Assembly (NCBI RefSeq): GCF_028863665.1
Contig: NZ_JARBFX010000010.1
Coordinates: 62,001 to 126,000 of the forward strand
DNA: 64,000 nt
Source of the DNA: Aquabacter sediminis
GTDB lineage: Bacteria > Pseudomonadota > Alphaproteobacteria > Rhizobiales > Xanthobacteraceae
Direction: 5' to 3'
Below the pieces are notes generated by a model. It ran no database searches and had not been told where the DNA came from. It saw nothing but the letters and a program-made list of their open reading frames with translations. Shown here in pieces: positions 36,953 through 46,020 of the stretch (positions within the stretch are counted from its first letter, which is position 1; each line of letters starts with the position of its first letter). The translations under genes and the position numbers were made by a program.

Positions 36953-37520
36953 ATGGCGCGCAGCTCCGGTTTTTCGGCGGCGCTCTACGAGCTGGCCCAG
37001 ACCGGCCCCGCGCCGATCGCCAGTGAGGCCCTGCTGGGCATCGCCGTCCTCTATCGTGTCGAGGCTGATATCCGTGGCGGCACCCCGGACGAGCGCCGGG
37101 ACGCACGGCAGCAAAGGAGCAAACCGACGTCGACGCCCTCGAGCCGTGGCTACGGCAAAAGCTCGCCTTGATTAGCCAGAGGACCAAGCTCGCCGAGGCG
37201 ATCGGCTACGCGCTCTCGCGCTGGGCCGGGCTTGGCCTCTTCCTCGGTGACGGCGCATCGAGCTCGACAACAACATCGTCGAGCGATCCATCCGCCCCTG
37301 GCCCTGCCCCGGAAGAACGACCTGTTTCGCCTGCTCCGATGGCGGGGCCGAGCACTGAGCCGTCATCGCCTCGCTCGTCGAGACATGCAAGCTGAACGGC
37401 ATCGATCCCCAGGCGGACCTCACGGACATCATCACCCGCATCGTCAGCGGCCACCCCAACAGCCGGATCGACATGCCATGGGCCTATCCCGCCAGGCCCG
37501 CCCTCAGTAACGTGGCCTGA
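36953..37520 (+). pseudogene. IS66-family transposase relic (C-terminal part)
   Basis: Split over several frames, the sequence reads like the end of an IS66 TnpC. First comes YELAQTGPAPIASEALL; after a frameshift near 37,120, QRTKLAEAIGYALSRWAGL; after another near 37,255, RIELDNNIVERSIRP. Following further frame damage and a stop comes LVETCKLNGIDPQADLTDI, and the end is at TGA 37518-37520. At least three disruptions make it dead. No IS66 ends were found. Confidence 0.8.
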
Positions 37521-37661
37521 GGACGACGCTTACACAGAAACGACCTCGATTGTTCGCAACTTGCGCCGAACAGGAGCAAGCACCCATGATTCCATGAAAG
37601 AAATTGGCTAGCCTCCGGAGCAGTGTCGAGCTTGTTGATTTATGTCTTCGCGAGAATAGTG

Positions 37662-40112
37662 ATGTCAAAGACGAGACAGAATCATTACGTCCCGCAATGG
37701 TACCAAGAGGGGTTCTTTGAACCAGGTCGCTCGTCCCTCGCCTTTGTGGACATGACGCCGGAGCGCAAGATCCTCCCGGATGGGCGCGTGATCACTCAAA
37801 ACGGAGCGTGGAACGATACGCCGACTTCGAAAGCGTTCGTTCAAAAGGATTTATACTCGACCTTCTTTGGAGCATCGGTCAACGACGAGATCGAGCGGCG
37901 CCTGTTCGGTGACATCGACGGCAGGGGCTCCCAGGCGGTGCGCGCGTTTTGTGGTACCGACGTGCGCGAGTGGCACAAGCACTTCCAGACGTTCTTTGAG
38001 TACCTCGATATCCAGAAAATCCGAACGCCGAAAGGGTTGGACTGGCTGAAGGCTCAGTATCCCAAGCTCTCGCAGAACGAGTTGATGTACGAGATGCAGG
38101 GCATCCGCATGATGCATTGCACGATCTGGGTCGGGGGCGTGCGCGAAATCGTCTCTGCTGAGAGCTCCGACGTGAAGTTCATCTTCAGCGACCACCCAGT
38201 GACGATCTACAACCATGCTGTTCCGCCTACGCACCCGATGGGCGCGTATCCGCTCGATCCCGACATTGCACTAAGGGCGTCTCAAACGATTTTCCCGCTG
38301 AACCGCGACTTCTGCCTGATCCTCTCGAACCTGGAATACGCAAAAGATCCGAGCACCAGCCCACTCCAAAAGAGGACCTTCGCGCGAAATTACCGGCAAT
38401 CTATGACCCGAATCGACGCTTTCATCCGCTCCCGGAAGCTGACTGCGGACGAAGTTGTGCAGGTCAACTTCGTTCTAAAATCTCGCGCACGGCGCTACAT
38501 CGGAGGCGGCCGAAAGGAGTGGCTGTATCCAGAGAAGGCGGTCTCGCAGCCGTGGGGCGACCTGAGGAAAACGTTCCTGCCGCCAGGAAACGGACTGTTC
38601 CACTTCGGCGGCGAGATGTTCGTTCAGTACGAGAGCGGGCATGTACACTATCAGGACGAATTTGGCAGGACCGAGAAGCCGCGTGACTTCCTGATTAAGG
38701 CAGCCCCGAAGAAGCAGCTGGGCCCACGAGAAGTCTGCGGGTGTGGATCGGGAAATTCTTTCAAGGCGTGTTGTCAGGCTAAGCCCGAAGTGCTGCGCCC
38801 CTCTTGGAGTGAGCTCAGCATCCGGGAGCGAAACATCATGCTGCAAAACGGGATCGTAAGGATCCTGGGGCTCGACGCGGAAAAGGACTGGACTCAGATC
38901 CGGCGCGAAATCACCGATGAGAAGATCAAGGAAATCTATTTCCTGTATGAGGCCCTTTGGCCACTAGAAACTGATTTGCTTGCGCTACTGCCGAAGCCGG
39001 ACGGCGTCGCTCGCGCGGTCTACACTGGCTCTATCCACCCCTCATCGATCACCGACTTCGCGTTGGCAGCCTCGCTATATTTCGGCGAGTTGATCGTCGC
39101 GCACCCGTTCATCCATTCGGGAGTTATGGCAAAGGAATACCGGCCTACCGCAAATCCGAAGCGCTATAGGCAGGATGTTCTGAAAAGCATCATGTTCTTC
39201 ATGACAGTCATGCCGCTTGTGCAACTGGGTCTGGTCAATCTCATACCCGATCCCTGCGACTTCGATTTTCACCTCCGCGAGCAGATGCTGGGCATGGCGC
39301 AAGCGCGAGCACCCATGATGCGGTTGGATCCCGATAAAGAGCCTCGCCTGAGAAAACACATGGAAGAGGACACTCGGCGCAGCTTGATGCTGATGCCCCC
39401 GGAGGCACTGCGCAGACAACTCCTTAAACTCAATCCACAAATGAGCGACGAAGAAATTGAGGCCACAATGCGCTTTGCCGAGCGCAAGCGAGAGCTCGAT
39501 CCTCTGGCTGTGCTTCAGGACGGTTCACTGGAAGGCGAAGAGGGCGGGCAAATGAGCATGTTCAAACTCGCGCCAAATTTCGAGATGACCATGTACTTAG
39601 CCCAGGCAACAGGTGCCAGCATCGTCACGGACAGCCCTTACCGCTGGAGTGAAGTTAAGAGGGCTATCCGTCGCCAAGTGGCAGTCGCGACGCCGGGGCT
39701 CGCCATCTTTTCGGAAAAGATGAAGGCTGCAAAATTCGACTTTCCTCAGAACGCTTTGGATGTCGCTGACCACGCGTTGATGAAGTCCTGTGGGGGGTAT
39801 CCGGATTTGTTCCGGAACCTGTTCAGGTATCTCTCACGCCTGGAAGAACGCGGAGCAAAACCAAACCGGGAAGCGCAGTTTGTTGGCAGGTTCATCAAGA
39901 TCCATGCGGCAGCCCAATCCGTTATCAAAAAGTCAGGCGTAGCATCAAAGGAGGGCCGGATATCTTGCGTCTTGCCGCCCGAAGGCATCCAAGACAATAC
40001 GATCAATCGCCTCCTTTTGATGTCGAGCTCGGAACGGCACCTTTCAAGCGTGCCGATAGCGTTCTTCATTGAGAATTTTGGGGCTGGCAAACCCTCAATA
40101 CTCGCTCGGTGA
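37662..40112 (+). CDS. DUF4238 protein with internal SEC-C zinc motif and long unknown C-terminus
   Basis: Large protein of 816 residues. Residues about 1-300 look like DUF4238: KTRQNHYVPQWYQEGFF at the start and FIFSDHPVTIYNH with FPLNRDFCLIL later, the paired motifs of that family. A SEC-C-type zinc motif CGCGSGNSFKACC is at residues 359-371. The last 430 residues are helical and unassigned (MLMPPEALRRQLLKLNPQMS; VTDSPYRWSEVKRAIRRQVA). ATG 37662 is chosen because it puts NHYVP near the N-terminus; the frame is open to 37623. Codon use is AT-richer than the core genes. The next gene encodes a DUF4062 protein; both may be defence-related, which is inference. Confidence 0.8.
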   Translation: MSKTRQNHYVPQWYQEGFFEPGRSSLAFVDMTPERKILPDGRVITQNGAWNDTPTSKAFVQKDLYSTFFGASVNDEIERRLFGDIDGRGSQAVRAFCGTDVREWHKHFQTFFEYLDIQKIRTPKGLDWLKAQYPKLSQNELMYEMQGIRMMHCTIWVGGVREIVSAESSDVKFIFSDHPVTIYNHAVPPTHPMGAYPLDPDIALRASQTIFPLNRDFCLILSNLEYAKDPSTSPLQKRTFARNYRQSMTRIDAFIRSRKLTADEVVQVNFVLKSRARRYIGGGRKEWLYPEKAVSQPWGDLRKTFLPPGNGLFHFGGEMFVQYESGHVHYQDEFGRTEKPRDFLIKAAPKKQLGPREVCGCGSGNSFKACCQAKPEVLRPSWSELSIRERNIMLQNGIVRILGLDAEKDWTQIRREITDEKIKEIYFLYEALWPLETDLLALLPKPDGVARAVYTGSIHPSSITDFALAASLYFGELIVAHPFIHSGVMAKEYRPTANPKRYRQDVLKSIMFFMTVMPLVQLGLVNLIPDPCDFDFHLREQMLGMAQARAPMMRLDPDKEPRLRKHMEEDTRRSLMLMPPEALRRQLLKLNPQMSDEEIEATMRFAERKRELDPLAVLQDGSLEGEEGGQMSMFKLAPNFEMTMYLAQATGASIVTDSPYRWSEVKRAIRRQVAVATPGLAIFSEKMKAAKFDFPQNALDVADHALMKSCGGYPDLFRNLFRYLSRLEERGAKPNREAQFVGRFIKIHAAAQSVIKKSGVASKEGRISCVLPPEGIQDNTINRLLLMSSSERHLSSVPIAFFIENFGAGKPSILAR

Positions 40113-40339
40113 CGACCCTGAGGGGCGCCTATCGGTCCCACTCCGTTGACGCCGGCCCACCCAATCCTAGTACGATTCTGATGATCAAGCAGGCCTCAGG
40201 CATGCGACAACATCAGAGGGGGACCTCAATCCAACTGCGTTGCACATCTCCGAAGACCGATACTGGTTGAAAATGCGATGTCAGTGCGCCCATATTCGGG
40301 TGTTTACGACCAAGGATCGCCTTGGGAGAGAGGCGAACC

Positions 40340-41428
40340 ATGGCCAAGCCCAGAATCTTCCTCAGTTCCACGTGCTTCGACCTCAGCGATGCTCGCGCCG
40401 AGCTCACCTCGTTCCTCAACGGGTGTGGATTCGAAGTGCTGAATTCACAGAGCGGCAAGTTCGGTGTGAAGCCCAAGGTACATTCGCACGACGCCTGCCT
40501 CGCGATGATGGAGCAGGCAGACTATGTCGTTCTGATCATCGGCGGTCGCCGCGGCGGCACCTATGTCGGCAGCGAAAAGTCGATCACAAATGAAGAGATT
40601 CGTGCAGCACAAAAACTGGACCGCCCGGTCTTTGCGTTTCTGGATAAGCGGGTCGATGCACTACGTGCGGCCTACCGCAAGAATCCTGGTGCAGATTTCA
40701 CCCCGACCATAGATGACGTTCGCATCGTCGACTTCGTTGATACGATCGCCGCAGGGCACGAGGACAATTGGCTGCATCTCTTCGATAACGTGACCGACAT
40801 AAAATCGGCCCTAACCGCTCAGTTCGCCTACATCCTGCTCCTTTATTCTCAGGGTTTGCGGAAGAAGGCGGCCAAGGCGCCCGCCGAAAGCCTTAAAGCA
40901 GTACCGTTTCCGTCTTCGCTCGATGGTGTTCCCGGAGCCGATGAAGCGGAGCGTACAATCGCACGTGCCGGCCTGCGCCATGTCTATGAATGCTTGAAGG
41001 CCGTGCTTGCCGCTGATGTGAAGGAGTCCATTAAGGCCGAGCAGATGAAGGCCATATGGGTCGTAGCTCGCCATGGCGAGGCTGACGATCGGCACCTTAA
41101 GGTGCGTGAAGAGCGGTTTAAAGCCTCCGCCTGGGGCAGGCATCGCGGCAAACGTGTGTTCGCGCAGATGACCAACTGCGGTATCAGCGGAGAGTATGAT
41201 TTCGAAGAGGACAGCATGGGCAATCCTTATGGAACCGTGGAGTTGGTTTTTAAGCCCAAGAAGCAGGAGACGTATCCGGCCGAAGCACTCAAGGATTGGG
41301 TCTCTGCGCTCATCAAGCAGTATGGCGAAGACGATGCTCTCGATTTCTTCAAGCGGCTCGATATGCGTGTGTTCTCCGAGGGGCCTAACGCCAAAATGCC
41401 TCTTAAGCCGAAGCCGAACGCAGCGTAA
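40340..41428 (+). CDS. DUF4062-domain protein
   Basis: Protein of 362 residues. The N-terminal roughly 130 residues fit DUF4062: PRIFLSSTCFDLSDARAEL, then a Rossmann/TIR-like pattern with ADYVVLIIGGRRGGTYVG and SITNEEIRAAQKLDRPVFAF. DUF4062 domains occur at the N-terminus of signalling and STAND-type proteins in bacteria and animals. The C-terminal half (KAIWVVARHGEADDRHLKVR, then a YGTVELVFKPKKQ segment) is unassigned. Start at ATG 40340 follows GAGAGAGGCG. It lies 227 bp after the DUF4238/SEC-C gene on the same strand, so the two may form a module. Confidence 0.85.
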   Translation: MAKPRIFLSSTCFDLSDARAELTSFLNGCGFEVLNSQSGKFGVKPKVHSHDACLAMMEQADYVVLIIGGRRGGTYVGSEKSITNEEIRAAQKLDRPVFAFLDKRVDALRAAYRKNPGADFTPTIDDVRIVDFVDTIAAGHEDNWLHLFDNVTDIKSALTAQFAYILLLYSQGLRKKAAKAPAESLKAVPFPSSLDGVPGADEAERTIARAGLRHVYECLKAVLAADVKESIKAEQMKAIWVVARHGEADDRHLKVREERFKASAWGRHRGKRVFAQMTNCGISGEYDFEEDSMGNPYGTVELVFKPKKQETYPAEALKDWVSALIKQYGEDDALDFFKRLDMRVFSEGPNAKMPLKPKPNAA

Positions 41429-41718
41429 GAGCCGGTCCTGATGCCCGGTAGTTGTCAGCATGCGTCATAGTGCTATAGCGAACGCATAGTTCTCTTCTTG
41501 GTCGCTCGCGGCCCGCCTATACGATTTTCGGCGTCACAGGACGGCTTTCAGATGGTTTGGGCGTATCCTTGGCATTGATGCCGGTCCATGAAAGATAGCG
41601 GTGAGCACGACGTTTTCGCTATAGCTCTCAAGCTGGGTGGCTCACGAATGGTGCTGACGCCATTGAGCTGCTAGGCGCTGAAAAGCCCTGAAACAAATAT
41701 CGGCCTTCGAGCGGCAGG

Positions 41719-41927
41719 ATGCTGGACCAGACACAATCAGCCTTTGTAGGTGCTCAGGAAGACAATATCCGCCTGCTTGCGCCCGCAGGGAGTGGAAAGA
41801 CGCTTTCGCTGGCGGCATCACCGACCTGCGCCATGTGCGCTCCACCGAGGAAAAGCGCGCGGCCGAGGAGATCGCCAATCGCCAGAAGTGCGAGGACTTC
41901 GCGACGTTCAAGCCGCTGTTCGAGTAG
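41719..41927 (+). pseudogene. UvrD-type helicase N-terminal stub fused to a broken GIY-YIG gene start
   Basis: From ATG 41719 the frame reads LDQTQSAFVGAQEDNIRLLA then PAGSGKT, the Q-motif and Walker A of a UvrD/PcrA-type helicase, and then stops making sense at about 41,808. From 41,811, in a different frame, good coding sequence begins (GGITDLRHVRSTEEKRAAEE) that leads directly into the next gene but is interrupted by TAG at 41925-41927. This looks like a deletion or recombination junction joining two truncated genes. Confidence 0.75.
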
Positions 41928-42650
41928 GTGCAGCGCGATCTGAAGGACGGCGTCCGGAGCACCCGTCCCTTCGTGAAGGATTCCGGCTTTCTCAAAGCGG
42001 AAATCAAGGCGGGCCAGTTCTTCATCCTCGGCGGGCAGACGGCCTATGTGGCGGAGGTCGGCGAGCCGTTCAAAGCCCCGAACGGCGAGACGGACGCCCG
42101 GCTGAGGGTCATCTATTCCAACGGGACGGAGAGCGATCTCCTCCTGCGCTCCCTTCAGCGCGCGCTCTACAAGGACGAGGCCGGCCGGCGCATCAGTGAC
42201 CCGGAGGCAGGCCCCCTCTTTGCCTCGGATAGCGAAGACGGCGATGCCGCCAGCGGAACCGTCTATGTGCTGCGGTCGAAGTCCGATCACCCGGTGGTGG
42301 CGGAGCATCGCGAGGTGCTGCACAAGATCGGCGTGACCGGTGGGGACGTCTCGCAACGGATCGCCAACGCCAGGCTTGATCCGACCTTCCTGATGGCGGA
42401 TGTGGAGGTCGTCGCGACCTATGAGCTGTTCAACATCAACCGCTCGCGGCTTGAGAACGTGATCCACCGGGTGTTCGGATCGGCGCGCCTGGACGTGGAG
42501 ATCAGGGACCGCTTCGGCACCCCGGTCACCCCCCGCGAGTGGTTCCTTGTGCCCCTGTTCGTCATTGACGAGGCCATCGGGAAGATCCGCGACGGCACGA
42601 TCACACGCTACAGATACGACCCGCAGACGGCCTCCCTGACGCTTGGGTGA
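41928..42650 (+). CDS. GIY-YIG nuclease-family protein, 5'-truncated
   Basis: Protein of 240 residues from GTG 41928. The C-terminal part has a GIY-YIG (T5orf172/Mug113-like) fold pattern: GTVYVLRSKSD as the GIY strand, LHKIGVTGGDVSQRIANAR as the YIG strand, and later Glu in RSRLENVIHRVF. The N-terminal half is unassigned. In-frame coding sequence continues upstream through a TAG at 41925, so the original gene was longer; the present product relies on the GTG just after the stop. Whether it is expressed is uncertain. Confidence 0.65.
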   Translation: MQRDLKDGVRSTRPFVKDSGFLKAEIKAGQFFILGGQTAYVAEVGEPFKAPNGETDARLRVIYSNGTESDLLLRSLQRALYKDEAGRRISDPEAGPLFASDSEDGDAASGTVYVLRSKSDHPVVAEHREVLHKIGVTGGDVSQRIANARLDPTFLMADVEVVATYELFNINRSRLENVIHRVFGSARLDVEIRDRFGTPVTPREWFLVPLFVIDEAIGKIRDGTITRYRYDPQTASLTLG

Positions 42651-42820
42651 CGGCGCCGGCAGTCATCCGTCAGGATGATAGGCATGCTTGGGAGAGGCTT
42701 TCACTGACCACAGGTGGCCGGGAACCCGGGCGGCTGGGAGCGGCGCGTTCCCTGACGCCCAGGACCAAGGGCACGGTTCTTCCGTCCCGATCCTCCGGAT
42801 AGAAGATGCCGCAAAGGCTC

Positions 42821-43816
42821 CTATTGGCGTTCGATGTTTTTCTGCTCAACGACGCGCGTCCAACGCTGCACTTCCCCGGTAATCTGTATGGCCATTTGTT
42901 CCGGAGTGGACCATGTGGGCACGGCGCCAAGCTGTGCGAAGCGAGCCTTGATGTCTGGCGTGGCAAGGATCACCCGCAAGGCGCGATTGACGCGGTCAAT
43001 GATGGGCTGAGGTGTCTTCGGCGCCATTGCCAATCCGAGCCAGGACATGGCCTCGACACCCGGCAGCGTTTCCTCGATCGTCGGGACATCGGGAAGCAGC
43101 GGGTAGCGTTCGGGCGACGAAACCGCGATGGCTCTCAACGCCCCCTGGTTGACCTGATCAAGAAGAGTGGTGGCGGTGCCGATCATGACATCGATCCGGC
43201 CACCCGTCAGATCGAGGATGGACTGCCCATCTCCCCGATAGGGCACCTGTGTCATCGAGACACCGGCTTCGATATTGATCAATTCACCCAGCAGATGATG
43301 CACGCTTCCCGGGGCGTTCGAGCCCACGCTGATCTTGTCCGGCTCTGCCTTCGCTTTCGCCAGAAGCTCACGGAAAGACTTGATGGGAGAATCCGGCCTT
43401 ACGACCACCAGCAGCGGATAGGCGGCAACCAGCGAAATCATGCTGAAGCCCGTGACGGGATCGTATGGCAACGACTTGCGGGTCGCGGCTGTGCCCGAAT
43501 GCGCACCCGTGAGCATCACCATGGTGTAGCCATCGGGCGTGGACTTTGAGACAGTGTCACTCGCTATAACGCCGCTGGCGCCAACCTTGGAGTCGACGTA
43601 AACGGTCTGGCCAAGCTGCTGTGCAAGCTTGTCTGCGACGAGACGTCCAACGATATCGGGGCTACCGCCCGCCGGAAATCCGACGATCATCTTGATCGGT
43701 CGAGAAGGCCACTCCTCCGCATGGGATACGGCAGGCGCGAGGCTGAGCCCCGCAAACGTCGCCAGGCTCAGACCCAATATCCGACCGATGAGCGAATTCG
43801 AACGTTTCACCTTCAT
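42821..43816 (-). CDS. Bug/TctC-type tripartite tricarboxylate binding protein
   Basis: Periplasmic binding protein of 331 residues. A signal peptide (about residues 1-33, cleavage near SHA-EE) is followed by the Bug signatures: WPSRPIKMIVGFPAGGSPDI, then GSNAPGSVHHL and VPYRGDGQSILDLTGGRIDVM. Bug proteins bind carboxylates, including aromatic acids, for TTT transporters or for sensing. No TctA/TctB genes are here. It faces the IclR gene divergently, so it may belong to the same aromatic-acid system. Confidence 0.9.
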   Translation of the reverse strand: MKVKRSNSLIGRILGLSLATFAGLSLAPAVSHAEEWPSRPIKMIVGFPAGGSPDIVGRLVADKLAQQLGQTVYVDSKVGASGVIASDTVSKSTPDGYTMVMLTGAHSGTAATRKSLPYDPVTGFSMISLVAAYPLLVVVRPDSPIKSFRELLAKAKAEPDKISVGSNAPGSVHHLLGELINIEAGVSMTQVPYRGDGQSILDLTGGRIDVMIGTATTLLDQVNQGALRAIAVSSPERYPLLPDVPTIEETLPGVEAMSWLGLAMAPKTPQPIIDRVNRALRVILATPDIKARFAQLGAVPTWSTPEQMAIQITGEVQRWTRVVEQKNIERQ

Positions 43817-44319
43817 CCTCCCGTTTTATTGTTGGCGTCTTTCGGCAGCGCGGGCTGGGGACAGTCCCCCCCTTTGATCAGGCAGCCCTGGCCAGTGTTT
43901 GAGGGCTGCCCGCCGGCTTTGGTAACGAGCGGTCGGCGGGCCCGAAGGCAACGTGGCTCCATACGCGCCGCGACGGCATCACCCCTGCCCGCGCAACGGC
44001 AGGAGGGTCGAGGCGGGCATCTGCAGATCCATCTCGCTGCTCACTGAGACCCCGCCTTAAATCGTCTGGCATCGCCCCGCAGGCTCGGTCCATCTCCACC
44101 CGGCCCCGTGAAAATAGAACGTATTCCATTTTTCTAATTCCGACAATCTTCCTTCGACTTTCTGGGGCCTTTGCAGCATCCGGCGGGGACGGTCGGAAAG
44201 ACGGACTGACCCGCGCTCTCGTCGCAGAGCGCGTGAGCTTCTCCCATGAGGCCCCGCGCTATCTCCGTTCCGATAAACGTCGTACCTTGAGCGCTTCCAA
44301 GCCCTCCTGTGATTCTCAA
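43817..44319. other. Divergent regulatory region between the Bug gene and iclR
   Basis: About 500 bp. Open frames are present but not gene-like. A palindromic AT-rich stretch at 44121-44141 (GTATTCCA, spacer, TAATTCC) looks like a regulator site and partly resembles the repeats before the GntR-linked operons. Promoters of both flanking genes should lie here. Confidence 0.4.
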
Positions 44320-45180
44320 ATGGCCACACCATCCACGCGTCAAAGAGTCGGGTTTCAAACGGTGCGGAAGCTCGCCAAGGGGCGCGAGCCCGAGGAGCGC
44401 CAGCAGCAGGGCGTCGACAAGATCGAACTTGGTCTGGAGATCGCATTCATCTTGGCCCGGGGGCCTGAAGCGATGCATCTGGGGGAAATTGCCAAAGCTG
44501 CTGATCTCCCTCCAAGCAAGGTCCATCGGTTTCTGGTGAGCCTGTGCAGGTCTAATCTGGTCGAGCAGGACCCGATGGACGGGAAATACCATTTGGGCGG
44601 CGGCGCGATCGCTCTCGGGCTTGCGGCCCAGAACCGCCTGGACGCATTCAGGCTGGGAGACCAGGCGCTGCGTGCCCTGCATGACGCCACGGGGCAGAAT
44701 TGTGCACTCGTTGTCTGGGGAGATCGCGGACCCACTGTGGTGCGCCGCATCGAGCCTTTCCAGCCGATCACCGTATCCTCTCGGATTGGCAGTTCGATCC
44801 CGGTGCTGAATTCGGCCTCCGGCCGTGTCTTTGCTGCCTTCCTGCCCTCCTCCGTGACGCGGCCCTTGATCGAGACTGAACTGGCCAGTGGGCTGAAGCC
44901 GACAATTGCGGGCCGGCAGGTGAGCCTGGCACGCTTTGAACGCATGCTGGGCGATGTGCGGGCCACCGGCCTCGCAGAAGCTCTTGGTGACCTGTTCCAC
45001 GGCTTTGACTCCCTGAGCGCGCCCGTTTTCGACAGCGCGGGCGGTGTCCCGATGGCTCTGTCCTTGCTCGGCTCTGCCGGAGCGTTCTCAAGGGAACGCG
45101 GGGGTGAGGCGTACCGCGAAACTCTGGTGGAAAGCGCCAGGCAACTGAGCGCAAAGCTCGGCGGCACCTGGATGCGCTGA
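44320..45180 (+). CDS. IclR-family transcription regulator
   Basis: Regulator of 286 residues. A winged HTH at about residues 30-90 (MHLGEIAKAADLPPSKVHRF) is followed by an IclR effector-binding domain (RALHDATGQNCALVVWGDRG, SSIPVLNSASGRVFAAFLP, and near the end LSAPVFDSAGGVPMALSLLG). IclR proteins often control aromatic or short-chain acid catabolism, which fits the neighbours. The ATG at 44320 (MATPSTRQRVG) is chosen; the frame is open to GTG 44233. Confidence 0.9.
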   Translation: MATPSTRQRVGFQTVRKLAKGREPEERQQQGVDKIELGLEIAFILARGPEAMHLGEIAKAADLPPSKVHRFLVSLCRSNLVEQDPMDGKYHLGGGAIALGLAAQNRLDAFRLGDQALRALHDATGQNCALVVWGDRGPTVVRRIEPFQPITVSSRIGSSIPVLNSASGRVFAAFLPSSVTRPLIETELASGLKPTIAGRQVSLARFERMLGDVRATGLAEALGDLFHGFDSLSAPVFDSAGGVPMALSLLGSAGAFSRERGGEAYRETLVESARQLSAKLGGTWMR

Positions 45181-45270
45181 AGGCGCAACTGTTCTGTCTT
45201 CGAGCATCGTGCGTCCTGCGGCCTGACGTACAGGCCCTCTGTGCGTTGCGAAATCATGGGGCCGGGTGTT

Positions 45271-45288
45271 ATTCTAGATTTTTGGATG
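45271..45288 (+). promoter_or_regulatory. Candidate GntR operator before the GntR gene
   Basis: ATTCTA-GATTTT-TGGATG ends 19 bp before the GntR start. Similar sites stand before the two catabolic operons (50704-50721 and 53752-53769), the last being a perfect inverted repeat. The position suggests autoregulation. Confidence 0.55.
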
Positions 45289-45307
45289 ATTTGGGTGTGG
45301 GGCGAGG

Positions 45308-45991
45308 ATGCTTCGTCGACAGAAGTCAGGTCTTGGCGTTCAGGTCTATCAGCACGTCAAGCAGCTGCTTTTGGATGGTGCGCTTGAGCTCGGAACACTG
45401 ATGCCCATCGATGCGATTGCCAGCGACCTGGGGGTGAGCCGGCAGCCCGTGATGGAGGCAGTCCGCAGGCTCGCGCTGGAAGGCTTCGTGACCATCGTCC
45501 CGCAGGTCGGGAGCTTTCCCCGTCGCTACGAACTCCAGGAGATGGTCGATTTCTACAAACTTTTCGCAGAAGCGGAGTGCGTCTGTGTCGATCTCGCCTG
45601 CAGGCGCGCCGCGCCAGCACACATCAAGCAGCTTAGATCGGTGTCCGCCGAGATTGGCCGCCTGATGAACGGTGATCTGGATGCCGTGGAGCTCTCTCGG
45701 GAGTATCGCAGGCTGAATCAGAAGTTCCATTTTGCGATCCATTCAACGATCCAATCGGCGGCCCTCACCGAGGTCACGGAGGTGATGAGCGATCTCGGTG
45801 ATTTTCTCGTGGCGACCGCCGGTGCGCCGATTTTCATGGAGCGTCTCAAGGTGGCTCACGAGGAGCATGAGACGATCATTGCTGCCATCGAAGCACAGGA
45901 CTCGGCCCGCGCGGTCGACACGATGAGGCGACATGTCCTGGCCGTCGCCAGGCGGATCGCCCAGATCGCGGAAGATCGAACCCGGACCTGA
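45308..45991 (+). CDS. GntR-family (FCD/FadR-like) regulator
   Basis: Regulator of 227 residues. The N-terminal winged HTH (LGVQVYQHVKQLLLDGALEL, then DAIASDLGVSRQPVMEAVRR) is followed by an FCD ligand-binding domain (about 80-220) with metal-site His residues in RLNQKFHFAIH, HEEHETIIAAIE and MRRHV. FCD regulators sense organic acids. It lies between iclR and the catabolic operon and is the likely owner of the shared ATTCTA-type repeat. Confidence 0.9.
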   Translation: MLRRQKSGLGVQVYQHVKQLLLDGALELGTLMPIDAIASDLGVSRQPVMEAVRRLALEGFVTIVPQVGSFPRRYELQEMVDFYKLFAEAECVCVDLACRRAAPAHIKQLRSVSAEIGRLMNGDLDAVELSREYRRLNQKFHFAIHSTIQSAALTEVTEVMSDLGDFLVATAGAPIFMERLKVAHEEHETIIAAIEAQDSARAVDTMRRHVLAVARRIAQIAEDRTRT

Positions 45992-46020
45992 GCGAGAGCG
46001 CGCAAGCCCGTGTTCGTTTC

